64,000 bases of DNA, taken from Ferrovibrio sp965278975. GTDB taxonomy: Bacteria; Pseudomonadota; Alphaproteobacteria; Ferrovibrionales; Ferrovibrionaceae. Location: contig NZ_OZ257126.1 of assembly GCF_965278975.1 (NCBI RefSeq), forward strand, positions 3,906,001 to 3,970,000, written 5' to 3'. The position numbers and the translations under genes are program-made. Shown one piece after another: positions 55,841-64,000 of the stretch. Below the pieces are notes generated by a model that did not search any database, was not told the DNA's origin, and saw nothing but the letters and a program-made list of their open reading frames with translations. Within the stretch, counting starts at the first letter, position 1; every line of letters starts with the position of its first letter.

Positions 55841-56859
55841 CAGCGCCAACCTAGACGTTCCCGCACTTCGTCCGCAATATGGTCCATATCGTCGAGCCGG
55901 GTATTTTCCCACTGCGCCAGATGGCCATCGAACCACTGGATCAGGCCGCGGCGGCGCAGATTCTCGAAAAACGCGTCGAAACGCTTGGAATTCCCAGGCA
56001 GCCGGACAACGTAGACCGGCTTGCCGGTAGCACAGGCTTCCGAAATCATCGACACGGAATCGCAGGTAACAAGAATGGCATCGGCCAGGCCGAGGAAGCC
56101 GAAATAGGGGTTCGGCCCGCTGCCATCCCACAGATAGGTGCCAGGCATGCTGGCCAGGCCGCCGCGCAGGATGTTGGTCTCGGCCTCGCCGGTGCGGCGC
56201 GAGATGGTGGCGAGGATGCCCCAGTTGGCGCCCTGCCCCTGTTGCGTGGCCAGCCCTTGCTGTGTGGCTTGGCGCAGTTGCGCCACGAAACCACCCATCC
56301 ATTCCGCATCCAGCGTGTAATAGCGGTTGTTGCCGCCGACCAGCACGGCCAGGCGCGGCGACGGGATATGCTCAAGCTGCGGCGCCAATGCTTCCGCCGA
56401 TGTGCTGAGCTTGGTGCGGGTGACGCGGTGCAGCGCGCCCTTCGATACAAGCACATTCGGCGCCCGGGCGCGGTCATGCTCGGGCACGATCAGCAGGTCC
56501 CAGTAGCGCGGATCGGCTTTCGGGTCCTGCACATGGATGCACACGGTGCGGCCGCCGCTCAGCTTCTTCACCGCCAATGCCAGCAGCGCCGACTTGCGGC
56601 CGCAGGTGATCAGCAGGTCGGGCCATTGCCCGGCCTTGGCGGCTTCCTCGAATGGTGTGGCGGTATCGGGGGTAAGCGACCTGATACTGGCAAAGGCCGG
56701 GGTCATCGGCGCCCAGGTATAGGGCCAGCGGAACGCGACCTCGAATACCTTCGGCGCCTCGAAGCCACCGCCGGCGAACAGGGCTTCGCCCAGGCCCAGC
56801 GCCTGGCTCTGCATGCCAACGGCGCCGCGCTCCGATACCGCCCAGATGGTTTTCAACAT
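55840..56859 (-). CDS. ELM1-family protein (GT-B-like)
   Basis: A 339-residue protein of the mitochondrial fission ELM1 family (DUF1022). TWAPMTPAFASIRSLTPDTA near residue 50, VCIHVQDPKADPRYWDLLIV, and the C-terminal DAILVTCDSVSMISEACATG, KPVYVVRLPG are typical. The C-terminal part looks like the nucleotide-sugar-binding half of GT-B glycosyltransferases. In plants ELM1 recruits a fission factor; the bacterial role is unknown. It overlaps the MBL-fold gene upstream by seven bases and the exported gene downstream by one. Confidence 0.88.
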   Translation of the reverse strand: MLKTIWAVSERGAVGMQSQALGLGEALFAGGGFEAPKVFEVAFRWPYTWAPMTPAFASIRSLTPDTATPFEEAAKAGQWPDLLITCGRKSALLALAVKKLSGGRTVCIHVQDPKADPRYWDLLIVPEHDRARAPNVLVSKGALHRVTRTKLSTSAEALAPQLEHIPSPRLAVLVGGNNRYYTLDAEWMGGFVAQLRQATQQGLATQQGQGANWGILATISRRTGEAETNILRGGLASMPGTYLWDGSGPNPYFGFLGLADAILVTCDSVSMISEACATGKPVYVVRLPGNSKRFDAFFENLRRRGLIQWFDGHLAQWENTRLDDMDHIADEVRERLGWR

Positions 56860-57608
56860 TCGATCACCATGCCGTCATAGGCCGGCTCGACATTGGGCGG
56901 CAGTTCGGCCTTCAGCGAGGCGTAATCGACCTCGAAATTCATGTTGGTGAGAATGGCGCGCTGCGGCTTCACGCGCTCGATCCATTCCAGCGTGCGGGCG
57001 ATATGGGCATGGGTCGGATGCGGCTTGTGCCGCAGCGCATCGACGATCCATACCTTGATGCCGCGCAGCTTCTCGAATGCCGCGTCGTCCAGGTTCACTA
57101 CATCGTTGGAATAGGCCAGCGCATCGTTGAAGCGGAAGCCGAGCGAATGAATCTCGCCATGATCCTGGTGGATCGGCGTGATATTCAGTGCGCCGACCTG
57201 AAACGGGCCATCGATCAGCTTTTGCTCCAGGATCGCCGGATAGCCGCCCATAGTTTGGAAGCAATAACCGAATTTCTTGGTCAGGCGATCGAGCGTGAAC
57301 TGGTCGCCCCAGGCCGGCACGCGCTTCTGCGCCGCATAGGCCAGGATGCGCACATCATCGATGCCATGGGTCTGGTCAGCATGGTCATGGGTCCACACCA
57401 CCGCCGAAACCGAGGTGAGGCCGTTGCTCAAGAACTGCTGGCGCAGGTCCGGGCTGGTATCCACCAACACGCGGGTATCGCCCTGCTCCACAACGATGGA
57501 GCAACGGCTGCGGCGGTTGCGCGGTTCGTTGGGATCGCAGGCACCCCATGAACCGTCCACGCGCGGTGTGCCGGTCGATGCGCCACAGCCGAGAATGATG
57601 CTTTTCAT
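56853..57608 (-). CDS. MBL-fold metallohydrolase (PhnP-like)
   Basis: A 251-residue metallo-beta-lactamase-fold hydrolase. The motif THDHADQTHGIDD (residues about 75-87) is the HxHxDH metal site in the PhnP/Rv2407-type variant, preceded by GCGASTGTPRVDGSWGAC near the start. PIHQDHGEIHSLGFRF supplies further ligands. Family members cleave cyclic phosphodiesters or RNA ends. It lies 13 bases downstream of tatD and overlaps the ELM1 gene. Start at 57608 fits the family N-terminus. Confidence 0.88.
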   Translation of the reverse strand: MKSIILGCGASTGTPRVDGSWGACDPNEPRNRRSRCSIVVEQGDTRVLVDTSPDLRQQFLSNGLTSVSAVVWTHDHADQTHGIDDVRILAYAAQKRVPAWGDQFTLDRLTKKFGYCFQTMGGYPAILEQKLIDGPFQVGALNITPIHQDHGEIHSLGFRFNDALAYSNDVVNLDDAAFEKLRGIKVWIVDALRHKPHPTHAHIARTLEWIERVKPQRAILTNMNFEVDYASLKAELPPNVEPAYDGMVIEC

Positions 57609-57621
57609 GGTCTGCTGATCG

Positions 57622-58425
57622 TCAGGCAGCGAGCGCGGCGCCAACCGCCTGCGGCGGCACCTTGTCGAACAGGCGCAGGAAATTCGCCGTGGTCAGGCGC
57701 TGCAGGTCGGCGATGCCGACGCCGCGAAGCTGCGCCAGATAGGCGGCGGTATGGGCGACAAAGGCCGGCTCGTTGCGCTTGCCGCGCATCGGGATCGGCG
57801 CCAGGTAGGGCGCATCGGTTTCCACCAGCAGGCTTTCCAGCGGCAACGCCGCCGCACTGGCCTGCACGGCTTTCGCGTTCTTGAACGTCAGGATGCCGGA
57901 GAAGGAAACCATCATGCCATGCTGCACGGCGCGCTCGGCCAGCGCATGGCCGGATGAGAAGCAATGCAGCAGCCCCTTGAAGGCGCCCTTGGCCATTTCC
58001 TGGTCGAGAATCTCCACCGTGTCGTCATCGGCATCGCGGGTATGGATGATCACCGGCAGGCCGGTTTCGCGCGCCGCCTGGATATGCGCCAGGAAACAGG
58101 TTTTCTGCGCCGCGCGGCTGCCATGCTCGTAGAAATAATCCAGGCCGGTCTCGCCGATGCCGACCACCTTCGGATGCCGCGCCAGTTCGATCAGCTTCGC
58201 CGCCGCCACGTCCACATGGTCGTCGGCCTCATGCGGATGGATGCCGACGGTGCAATAGACATCGGGAAACCGCTCGGCCACCGCCAGCACCTGGGGGAAC
58301 TTGTCCAGCCGCGTCGAGATGGTCAGCATCAGGCCGACCCGGGCGGCACGGGCGCGCGCCACCACGGCATCCAGCTCCGCGCTGAAATCCGGGAAGTCGA
58401 GATGGCAGTGACTATCAATCAGCAT
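57622..58425 (-). CDS. tatD: TatD-family metal-dependent hydrolase
   Basis: A 267-residue DNase/hydrolase of the TatD family. DSHCHLDFPDF opens the protein (metal His-x-His), GIHPHEADDH, GIGETGLDYFYEHG, VIIHTRDADDD, LHCFSSG and ETDAPYLAPIPMRGKRNEP follow. All metal-ligand motifs are present. It begins three bases after metG, an arrangement common in proteobacteria. Confidence 0.94.
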   Translation of the reverse strand: MLIDSHCHLDFPDFSAELDAVVARARAARVGLMLTISTRLDKFPQVLAVAERFPDVYCTVGIHPHEADDHVDVAAAKLIELARHPKVVGIGETGLDYFYEHGSRAAQKTCFLAHIQAARETGLPVIIHTRDADDDTVEILDQEMAKGAFKGLLHCFSSGHALAERAVQHGMMVSFSGILTFKNAKAVQASAAALPLESLLVETDAPYLAPIPMRGKRNEPAFVAHTAAYLAQLRGVGIADLQRLTTANFLRLFDKVPPQAVGAALAA

Positions 58426-58428
58426 GCC

Positions 58429-59976
58429 TTAGTCCTTCGCCTCGACGAAGCGCGGGAACACGCCCTGCGGACTGGGCAGCGGCGTGCCGGCGCGCAGGCG
58501 GCCGAGTTCGCCAAGATGCGCGAAGCTGCGCGCCGCTTCCGAGACGCCTAGCTGGTCCAGCAGCCTGGCCGCCGCATCCGGTGTTACCGGCTGCGCCAGG
58601 ATGGCGAGATGGCGGATGGTTTCCAGCAGCACCCACAGCACCGTGTTCATCCGCGCCGGATCGGTCTTGCGCAGGGTCCAGGGCGCGGCCACGTCGATAT
58701 ACTTGTTGGCGGCATCCACCAGATCGTACCAGCTCTGCAAGGCGACATGCAGTTCCTGGCGATCAAAGGCTGCGCGCAACTGCACCAGCAGGCTGCCGGC
58801 CTGCGCCAGCAGAGCTTCGTCCAACTCGGTCAGCGGCCCCGGCTCCGGCACCGTGGCATTGGCATTCTTGGCAACGAAGCTCAGCGTACGCTGCGCCAGG
58901 TTGCCCATGCCGTTGGCGAGTTCGTTGTTGATGCGGTTGATCATCGACTCGCGGCGGAAATCGCCATCGTTGCCAAACGGCACTTCGCGCATCAGGAAAT
59001 AGCGCGTCTGATCGAGGCCGAAGGTATCGATCAGCGCCAGCGGATCGATCACGTTGCCGAGCGACTTGGAAATCTTCTGGCCTTCATTGGTCCACCAGCC
59101 ATGGGCAAAGACGCGCTTATGCGTCTCCAGCCCGGCGGCGAGCAGGAAGGCGGGCCAGTAGACCGCATGGAAGCGCAGAATGTCCTTGCCAACCATGTGG
59201 ATATCGGCAGGCCAGTACCGCCTGTATTTCTCGGAGCCGGTATCGGGATAGCCGGCGGCGGTGATATAGTTGGTCAGCGCATCCAGCCACACATACATGA
59301 TATGCGCCGGATCGTTGGGCACCGGGATGCCCCATTTGAAGGTGGTGCGCGATACCGAGAGATCCTTCAGGCCACCCTTCACGAAGCTGATCACTTCGTT
59401 GCGGCGGCTGTTCGGCAGGATGAAATCCGGGTGCTCGTCATAGAACTTGAGCAGCCGTTCCTCCCAGGCCGAGAGGCGGAAGAAATACGACGGCTCCTTG
59501 ACCCACTCCACCGGCGCGCCCGATGCGATCACGGTCTTGCCGTTCGGGCCGTCCTGGAGTTCATCCTCCTGGTAGAAGGCTTCGTCACGCACCGCGTACC
59601 AGCCCTCGTAATACCCGAGGTAGATATCGCCGGCTTCCACCAGCTTGTTCCACAGCGCCTGCACCGACTTGAGGTGGCGCTCCTCGGTGGTGCGGATAAA
59701 GTCGTCGTTGGAGATGTTCAGCCGCGCCGCCAGCTCGCGGAAATTGGTGCTGACCTGGTCGCAGAACGCCTTCGGGTCCATGCCGGCAGCCTGGGCCGCC
59801 TTCTCCACCTTCTGACCATGCTCGTCGGTGCCGGTCAGGAACAGCACATCGAACCCGTCCAGCCGCTTGAAGCGGGCGATCAGGTCGCAGGCCAGGGTCG
59901 TGTAGGCATGCCCGATATGGGGCTTGTCGTTCACATAGTAGATCGGCGTGGTGATATAGTAGCTTTTGCGCGTCAT
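58429..59976 (-). CDS. metG: Methionyl-tRNA synthetase
   Basis: Charges tRNA-Met. The 515-residue class I synthetase has the HIGH-type site PHIGHAYTT at residues 19-27 and KISKS in EGQKISKSLGNV. The GTDEHGQKVEKAA block and the anticodon-binding helical domain are present. It lacks the C-terminal tRNA-binding extension, as in many alphaproteobacteria, and no zinc knuckle of the long type is seen. The start at 59976 is chosen; an ATG at 59994 would add six residues. It heads the metG-tatD-MBL-ELM1-toroid run. Confidence 0.96.
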   Translation of the reverse strand: MTRKSYYITTPIYYVNDKPHIGHAYTTLACDLIARFKRLDGFDVLFLTGTDEHGQKVEKAAQAAGMDPKAFCDQVSTNFRELAARLNISNDDFIRTTEERHLKSVQALWNKLVEAGDIYLGYYEGWYAVRDEAFYQEDELQDGPNGKTVIASGAPVEWVKEPSYFFRLSAWEERLLKFYDEHPDFILPNSRRNEVISFVKGGLKDLSVSRTTFKWGIPVPNDPAHIMYVWLDALTNYITAAGYPDTGSEKYRRYWPADIHMVGKDILRFHAVYWPAFLLAAGLETHKRVFAHGWWTNEGQKISKSLGNVIDPLALIDTFGLDQTRYFLMREVPFGNDGDFRRESMINRINNELANGMGNLAQRTLSFVAKNANATVPEPGPLTELDEALLAQAGSLLVQLRAAFDRQELHVALQSWYDLVDAANKYIDVAAPWTLRKTDPARMNTVLWVLLETIRHLAILAQPVTPDAAARLLDQLGVSEAARSFAHLGELGRLRAGTPLPSPQGVFPRFVEAKD

Positions 59977-60022
59977 GGGCACAAAATAGTGCATCGCCAG
60001 CGGCTTAGAAACCGCTTGAGGG

Positions 60023-60571
60023 TTAATTTTCGAAGCGGAAATCCGGGATCTCGACACAGCGGTCGAGCAGTTTCTTCAGCTTCGCCTCAACCTCGGCCTG
60101 CAACCCGGGCAGGTAATCCGGCACCTGGCTCGCCGCCACCTCGGGCAGCACGTTGGTGCGGAAGAATTCCAGGGAATCGATCTGGTTGAGCAGCACCGCC
60201 TGGGCGAAGAAATTCACCATGCCGCGCCGGTCCATCCAGGTGAGATAGGCGCCCATGGCGCGCAGCATGGCGGCGTAGCAGCGCATCTTCACGCCGTTCA
60301 CTTCCGTCAGCACCATCTGCTGTGTCGCCTTGTCGATGCCCTCCAGCCTGCCTTCCAGCACCTCGCAGAAAGAAAGGAATTCCTGCACCTGGCGGAAACT
60401 GTCGGTGTATTCAGCAAACGACAGCAGCTGCGCCCGCTCGAAGCTCTCCTGCGAGGCCTCGGCGGCCTGGCGGCCACGCATTTCCAGCACCTGCAGCAGG
60501 CGCAGGGCTTCGCCGACCTGGTCGGTCGGTTTGCGGGGGTCGAAATACTGATGCGTTGGTTGCTGCGCCAT
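60023..60571 (-). CDS. Helical protein of unknown function
   Basis: A 182-residue, mostly helical protein with MAQQPTHQYFDPRKPTDQVG at the start, EMRGRQAAEASQESFERAQL, FCEVLEGRLEGIDKATQQMV and a basic or acidic C-terminus (LKKLLDRCVEIPDFRFEN). No signal peptide or membrane segment. I do not recognise a family. It is divergent from pyrB and 46 bases upstream of metG, with which it may be co-transcribed. Confidence 0.7.
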   Translation of the reverse strand: MAQQPTHQYFDPRKPTDQVGEALRLLQVLEMRGRQAAEASQESFERAQLLSFAEYTDSFRQVQEFLSFCEVLEGRLEGIDKATQQMVLTEVNGVKMRCYAAMLRAMGAYLTWMDRRGMVNFFAQAVLLNQIDSLEFFRTNVLPEVAASQVPDYLPGLQAEVEAKLKKLLDRCVEIPDFRFEN

Positions 60572-60645
60572 GTAATCCACTTTAGCGGGACAAATCTTAC
60601 GGGTTCGTTGCCGCCGCACAAGCGGATGTGTATGATCCCCGCCCA

Positions 60646-61644
60646 ATGTCCGCAAGCCCTTCCTCCGCCCCGCCATCCGGCTCCGCAGGAGCCACCCCGG
60701 GGGCGATTTTCCCCCACCGCCATCTCCTTGGAATTGAAGGGCTTTCCGCCCAGGATATCGAAAGTATCCTGGACCAGTCGGATCGCTATGTGCTGCAGAA
60801 TCGGGCCATCGACAAGAAGCAGGGCAGCCTGCGCGGCCGCACCGTGATCAACCTGTTCTTCGAGAATTCGACCCGTACCCGCACTTCTTTCGAGCTGGCG
60901 GGCAAGCGGCTGGGCGCCGACGTGATCAACATGTCGGTCGCCACCTCCTCGATCAAGAAGGGCGAGACGCTGATCGACACCGCGATCACGCTGAACGCCA
61001 TGCACCCGGACCTGCTGGTGGTGCGCCACCCGGATTCGGGCGCCGTGGCCCTGCTGGCGCAGAAGGTCGGCTGCTCGGTGATCAATGGCGGCGACGGCAC
61101 CCATGAACACCCGACCCAGGCGCTGCTGGATGCCCTGACCATCCGCCGCCGCAAGGGCCGGTTGCAGGGCCTGCGCGTCGCCATCTGCGGTGACATCCTG
61201 CACAGCCGCGTGGCGCGCTCGAATATCCACCTGCTCAACACCATGGGCGCCCATGTGCGGCTGATCGCGCCACCTACCCTGCTGCCGGCCCATGCCGACC
61301 GCTTCGGCGTCGAGGTGTTCCACGACATGCGCAAGGGCCTGGCGGACGTAGATATCGTGATGATGCTGCGGCTGCAGATGGAACGCATGCAGGGGTCATT
61401 CGTGCCGTCCACGCGCGAGTATTTCCATCTCTACGGCCTGGATGCCGAGAAGCTGAGCTTCGCCAAGCCGGACGCGCTGATCATGCATCCGGGGCCGATG
61501 AACCGCGGCATCGAGATCGATACCGAGGTGGCCGACGACATCCACCGCAGCGTCATTCACGAACAGGTGGAAATGGGCGTGGCGGTGCGCATGGCCTGCC
61601 TGGAAATGCTGTCACGCCACCTGCCCAACTGGCACGGGGAATAA
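60646..61644 (+). CDS. pyrB: Aspartate carbamoyltransferase catalytic subunit
   Basis: Second step of pyrimidine synthesis, joining carbamoyl phosphate and aspartate. The 332-residue protein has the carbamoyl-phosphate motif FFENSTRTRTSFELA, SVATSSIKKGETLIDT, VRHPDSGAV, EHPTQALLDALT and AICGDILHSRVARSN, MHPGPMNRGIEI. The N-terminal 30 residues are a Ser/Pro/Ala-rich extension. Start could be 60628 instead. pyrC' follows by 6 bases, and the two probably form a complex, as known for non-catalytic dihydroorotase homologues. Confidence 0.95.
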   Translation: MSASPSSAPPSGSAGATPGAIFPHRHLLGIEGLSAQDIESILDQSDRYVLQNRAIDKKQGSLRGRTVINLFFENSTRTRTSFELAGKRLGADVINMSVATSSIKKGETLIDTAITLNAMHPDLLVVRHPDSGAVALLAQKVGCSVINGGDGTHEHPTQALLDALTIRRRKGRLQGLRVAICGDILHSRVARSNIHLLNTMGAHVRLIAPPTLLPAHADRFGVEVFHDMRKGLADVDIVMMLRLQMERMQGSFVPSTREYFHLYGLDAEKLSFAKPDALIMHPGPMNRGIEIDTEVADDIHRSVIHEQVEMGVAVRMACLEMLSRHLPNWHGE

Positions 61645-61650
61645 GCCATC

Positions 61651-62958
61651 ATGCCGCGCCGCCGGACGCTGTATACCAACGCGCGCCTGCTCGACCCCGC
61701 CACTGGGCTGGATGTCAAGGGTTCGCTGCTCACCGAGGGCGACAGCATCCTCGATCTCGGACCGCGCCTTGCCGTCACCAGCCTGGGCAGCGAGACCGAG
61801 ACCATAGACTGCCAGGGACACTGCCTCGGCCCCGGCCTGATCGACATGCATGTCTGGCTGCGTGAGCCTGGCGCCGAGCATCAGGAAACCCTGGCAACGG
61901 GCGCTCGCGCCGCAGCCGCTGGCGGCATCACTACTATTGTGGCGATGCCGAATACCGATCCGGTGATCGACGAAGTGGCATTGGTGGAATTCATTTCCCG
62001 CCGCGCCGCCGACAATGCCGTGGTGCGGGTGCTGCCCGCCGCCGCTGCCACCAAAGGCACCCATGGCAAGGAAATGACCGAGTTCGGCCTGCTCGCCGAA
62101 GCCGGTGCCGTCGCCTTCACCGACGGCGAACATGCCATCTCCGACGCCCGCGTGATGCGCCGCGCGCTGTCCTACGCCACGGTGTTCGACCTGCTGCTGA
62201 TCCAGCCCTGCGAAGAGCCGAAGCTCAGCACCGATGGCGCCATGAACGAGGGCGAGGTTTCCGCCCGCCTCGGCCTGCCCGGCATCACCTCTGCTGCTGA
62301 GGTGATCATGCTGGAACGCGATATCAGGCTGCTGGAAATCACCCGGAGCCGGCTCCATGCGGCACATCTCTCGACCCGCGATGCGCTGGAAGCGGCGCGT
62401 CAGGCCAAGGCACGCGGCCTGCGCCTCACTGCCGGCGCCGCCGTGCATAACTTCGCGCTGAATGAATTCGATATCGGCGACTACCGCACCTTCGCCAAGG
62501 TGAAGCCGCCGCTGCGCCATGAGGATGACCGCCGCGCCGTGGTGGAAGCCCTGCAGGATGGCACGGTCGATGTGATCTCCTCGGCCCATGCGCCGCAGGA
62601 CCCGGAAAGCAAGCGCCTGCCCTTCGCCCAGGCCGCTTTCGGCGCCATCGGCCTGGAGACGCTGCTGCCGCTGACGCTCGGTCTTTATCATTCCGGTGAC
62701 ATGCCGCTGCTGCCGCTGCTCGCCTGCCTCACCTACAAGCCGGCCAAGCTGCTCAAATTGGAAAGCGGCCGTCTGGCACCCGGTGCACCGGCCGACCTGC
62801 TGCTGTTCGATCTCGACGCGCCGTGGAAGATCGACGCCAAGAAGCTGCGCTCGAAAGCCAAGAACTCGCCTTATGACGGCCGCCGTGTGCAGGGCCATGT
62901 GCTGCGCACCGTGGTTGGCGGCGAAACCGTGTTCCAGCGTAAGCGGGACGGCCAATGA
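61651..62958 (+). CDS. pyrC': Dihydroorotase homologue, probably non-catalytic (PyrC')
   Basis: A 435-residue protein of the dihydroorotase family. Key residues are lost: the HxH site reads His67-Val-Trp69 (DMHVWLREPG); the HCE-type site reads PCE at 186-188; the catalytic DHAPH-type site reads AHAPQ at 312-316. His239 and Asp158 remain. This matches the known non-catalytic PyrC' that is required structurally by a class of aspartate carbamoyltransferases. The adjacent pyrB supports that role, so a true dihydroorotase should exist elsewhere. It overlaps plsY by four bases. Confidence 0.88.
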   Translation: MPRRRTLYTNARLLDPATGLDVKGSLLTEGDSILDLGPRLAVTSLGSETETIDCQGHCLGPGLIDMHVWLREPGAEHQETLATGARAAAAGGITTIVAMPNTDPVIDEVALVEFISRRAADNAVVRVLPAAAATKGTHGKEMTEFGLLAEAGAVAFTDGEHAISDARVMRRALSYATVFDLLLIQPCEEPKLSTDGAMNEGEVSARLGLPGITSAAEVIMLERDIRLLEITRSRLHAAHLSTRDALEAARQAKARGLRLTAGAAVHNFALNEFDIGDYRTFAKVKPPLRHEDDRRAVVEALQDGTVDVISSAHAPQDPESKRLPFAQAAFGAIGLETLLPLTLGLYHSGDMPLLPLLACLTYKPAKLLKLESGRLAPGAPADLLLFDLDAPWKIDAKKLRSKAKNSPYDGRRVQGHVLRTVVGGETVFQRKRDGQ

Positions 62959-63584
62959 GTTTCGAACTGCCCGCTTCCTATCTGATCGGCGCCCTCGCTG
63001 CTGGCTACCTGCTCGGCTCGATCCCATTCGGCCTGGTGCTGACCAAGCTCGCGGGCCTCGGCGATATCCGCGCCATCGGCTCGGGCAATATCGGCGCCAC
63101 CAATGTGCTGCGCACCGGCCGCAAGGACCTGGCGCTGGCCACCCTGATCCTCGATGGCGGCAAGGGTACGCTGGCGGCAATCCTGGGCCAGTATTTCGGC
63201 GGCCCGGACATCATGGTTGCCGCCGCTTTTGCCGCCTTCATCGGGCATCTGTTTCCGGTCTGGCTGAAATTCAACGGCGGCAAGGGCGTCGCCACCTTCC
63301 TTGGCGTCACGCTCGGCCTCTACTGGCCGCTCGGCCTGCTGTGCTGCGGCACCTGGCTGCTGGTCGCTGCCGTCAGCCGCATGTCCTCGCTCTCGGCCCT
63401 GCTCGCCGCCGCGCTGAGCCCGCTATTCGGCTGGTATCTGGTGTCGCCGTCAGTCGCCCTGCTCTGCGCCGTGATGGCGGTGCTGGTATTCATCCGGCAT
63501 CACGAGAATATCCGCCGCCTGCTCAAGGGCGAGGAACCGAAAATCGGCAAGAAGAAAGCCGCGGATGGTTCAGGCGGCGCGTGA
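62955..63584 (+). CDS. plsY: Glycerol-3-phosphate acyltransferase PlsY
   Basis: Membrane acyltransferase that transfers acyl from acyl-phosphate to glycerol 3-phosphate. The 209-residue protein has five to six hydrophobic segments and the three family motifs: GSIPFGLVLTK, GSGNIGATNVLR, and the FNGGKGVATFLG stretch. Its donor is made by PlsX (25549-26655). It overlaps pyrC' (ATGA) and dprA (20 bases). The C-terminus is a short lysine-rich tail. Confidence 0.95.
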   Translation: MSFELPASYLIGALAAGYLLGSIPFGLVLTKLAGLGDIRAIGSGNIGATNVLRTGRKDLALATLILDGGKGTLAAILGQYFGGPDIMVAAAFAAFIGHLFPVWLKFNGGKGVATFLGVTLGLYWPLGLLCCGTWLLVAAVSRMSSLSALLAAALSPLFGWYLVSPSVALLCAVMAVLVFIRHHENIRRLLKGEEPKIGKKKAADGSGGA

Positions 63585-64000
63585 GCTGTCGGATGCCGAA
63601 AGGCTTGACTGGCTGCGCCTGACCCGCAGCGAGAATGTCGGCCCCATCACCTTCCACCAGCTTCTCGACCGCTTCGGCAGCGCCGCTGCTGCGCTGAAGG
63701 CATTGCCCGATCTGGCGCGGCGCGGCGGCAAGCGCAACCTCAGCGTGGCGAGCCAGGCGCAGGCTGAAGCAGAAGCCGAGGCTGTGCGCCGCCATGGCGC
63801 CCGGCTGGTCGCCTGGGGTGAACCCGCCTACCCGGCCCGGCTCTGTGCCATCGACGACGCACCGCCCATTTTTACGTTGCACGGCCAGACCAGCCTGGCG
63901 CCGAAACCCGGCGTCGCCATCGTCGGCGCGCGCAATGCCTCGGCCATCGGGCAGCGTTTCACCCGCGACCTCGCCGCCGAAATCGCGCGCCAGGATCTGG
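63565..64000 (+). CDS. dprA: DNA processing protein DprA, N-terminal part (cut by window end)
   Basis: RecA loader and ssDNA-binding protein for natural transformation and recombination. The frame from ATG 63565 gives 145 residues before the window ends: a SAM-like N-terminus (ERLDWLRLTRSENVGPITFH, QLLDRFGSAAAALKALPDLA) and the start of the Rossmann-like domain (VAIVGARNASAIGQRFTRDL). The start lies 20 bases inside plsY. The rest is outside the window. plsY-dprA (smf) adjacency is standard. Confidence 0.92.
   Translation, partial: MVQAARELSDAERLDWLRLTRSENVGPITFHQLLDRFGSAAAALKALPDLARRGGKRNLSVASQAQAEAEAEAVRRHGARLVAWGEPAYPARLCAIDDAPPIFTLHGQTSLAPKPGVAIVGARNASAIGQRFTRDLAAEIARQDL

Overview
The window is an ordinary, densely packed chromosomal segment of a high-GC alphaproteobacterium, most like Rhodospirillales and relatives. 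Evidence for this is the gene order: bamE beside a ubiquinol-cytochrome c chaperone gene, then DUF177-rpmF-plsX-fabH-ihfA-merR-tRNA-Pro; also rpiB-glyA-nrdR-rib genes-nusB-thiL, yajC-secD-secF-Mth938, a K+-independent proton pyrophosphatase, and ELM1-, CsbD- and DUF883-type proteins. No phage, insertion sequence, integrase or CRISPR array is visible. The first gene (serS) and the last (dprA) are cut by the window edges.

Layout. 1-2030: serS end, surE, pcm. 2031-3215: glutaryl-CoA dehydrogenase on the minus strand. 3430-8924: a complete branched-chain amino acid (Liv) ABC transporter with two small companion proteins. 8925-9406: an intergenic island of palindromic repeats. 9407-17053: rpiB, glyA, nrdR, riboflavin genes ribD-ribE-ribBX-ribH, nusB, thiL and a small membrane protein. 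17109-22074: an MFS transporter, hppA and an SGNH-type esterase. At 22154-22169 lies a perfect 16-bp ParB-binding site (parS), followed by a divergent CobS-like gene and bamE. 23994-28866: respiratory chaperone, DUF177, L32, phospholipid and fatty acid initiation genes, ihfA, a MerR regulator and tRNA-Pro(GGG). 28912-31898: a PAS protein and a three-gene export operon (amidohydrolase, YtkA-like, di-haem peroxidase). 32011-35243: a sugar ABC importer without an ATPase gene. 35531-37331: an orphan receiver and an MFS transporter. 37474-42475: yajC-secDF-Mth938, a PuuD-type membrane protein and an NDUFAF6-like protein. 42477-48616 (minus): NDUFA9-like reductase, trmFO, recX, a GlcG/HbpS protein and uvrA, with ssb divergent. 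49355-53951: SDR/LysR pair, a CsbD/DUF883 stress cassette, mazG and a cysteine-rich protein. 54548-59976 (minus): metG-tatD-MBL-ELM1-exported protein. 60646-64000: pyrB-pyrC'-plsY-dprA.

Functional themes. Three biosynthetic genes carry domains that look catalytically degraded: the cyclohydrolase II half of RibBX has no cysteines, PyrC' lacks most dihydroorotase active-site residues, and the CobS-like protein lacks two of three core aspartates. The first two match known non-catalytic variants, so working GTP cyclohydrolase II and dihydroorotase should be encoded elsewhere. Homologues of mitochondrial assembly factors (NDUFAF3, NDUFAF6, NDUFA9, UQCC1) and of ELM1 are unusually frequent. The perfect parS suggests that this part of the chromosome is handled by ParABS and may be origin-proximal.

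The best candidates for undescribed biology are the amidohydrolase/YtkA/MauG-like export operon, the ELM1 plus exported toroid-like protein pair, the CobS-like protein, and a dispersed inverted-repeat family found at four intergenic loci. All functions are read from sequence by eye; no database search was run.
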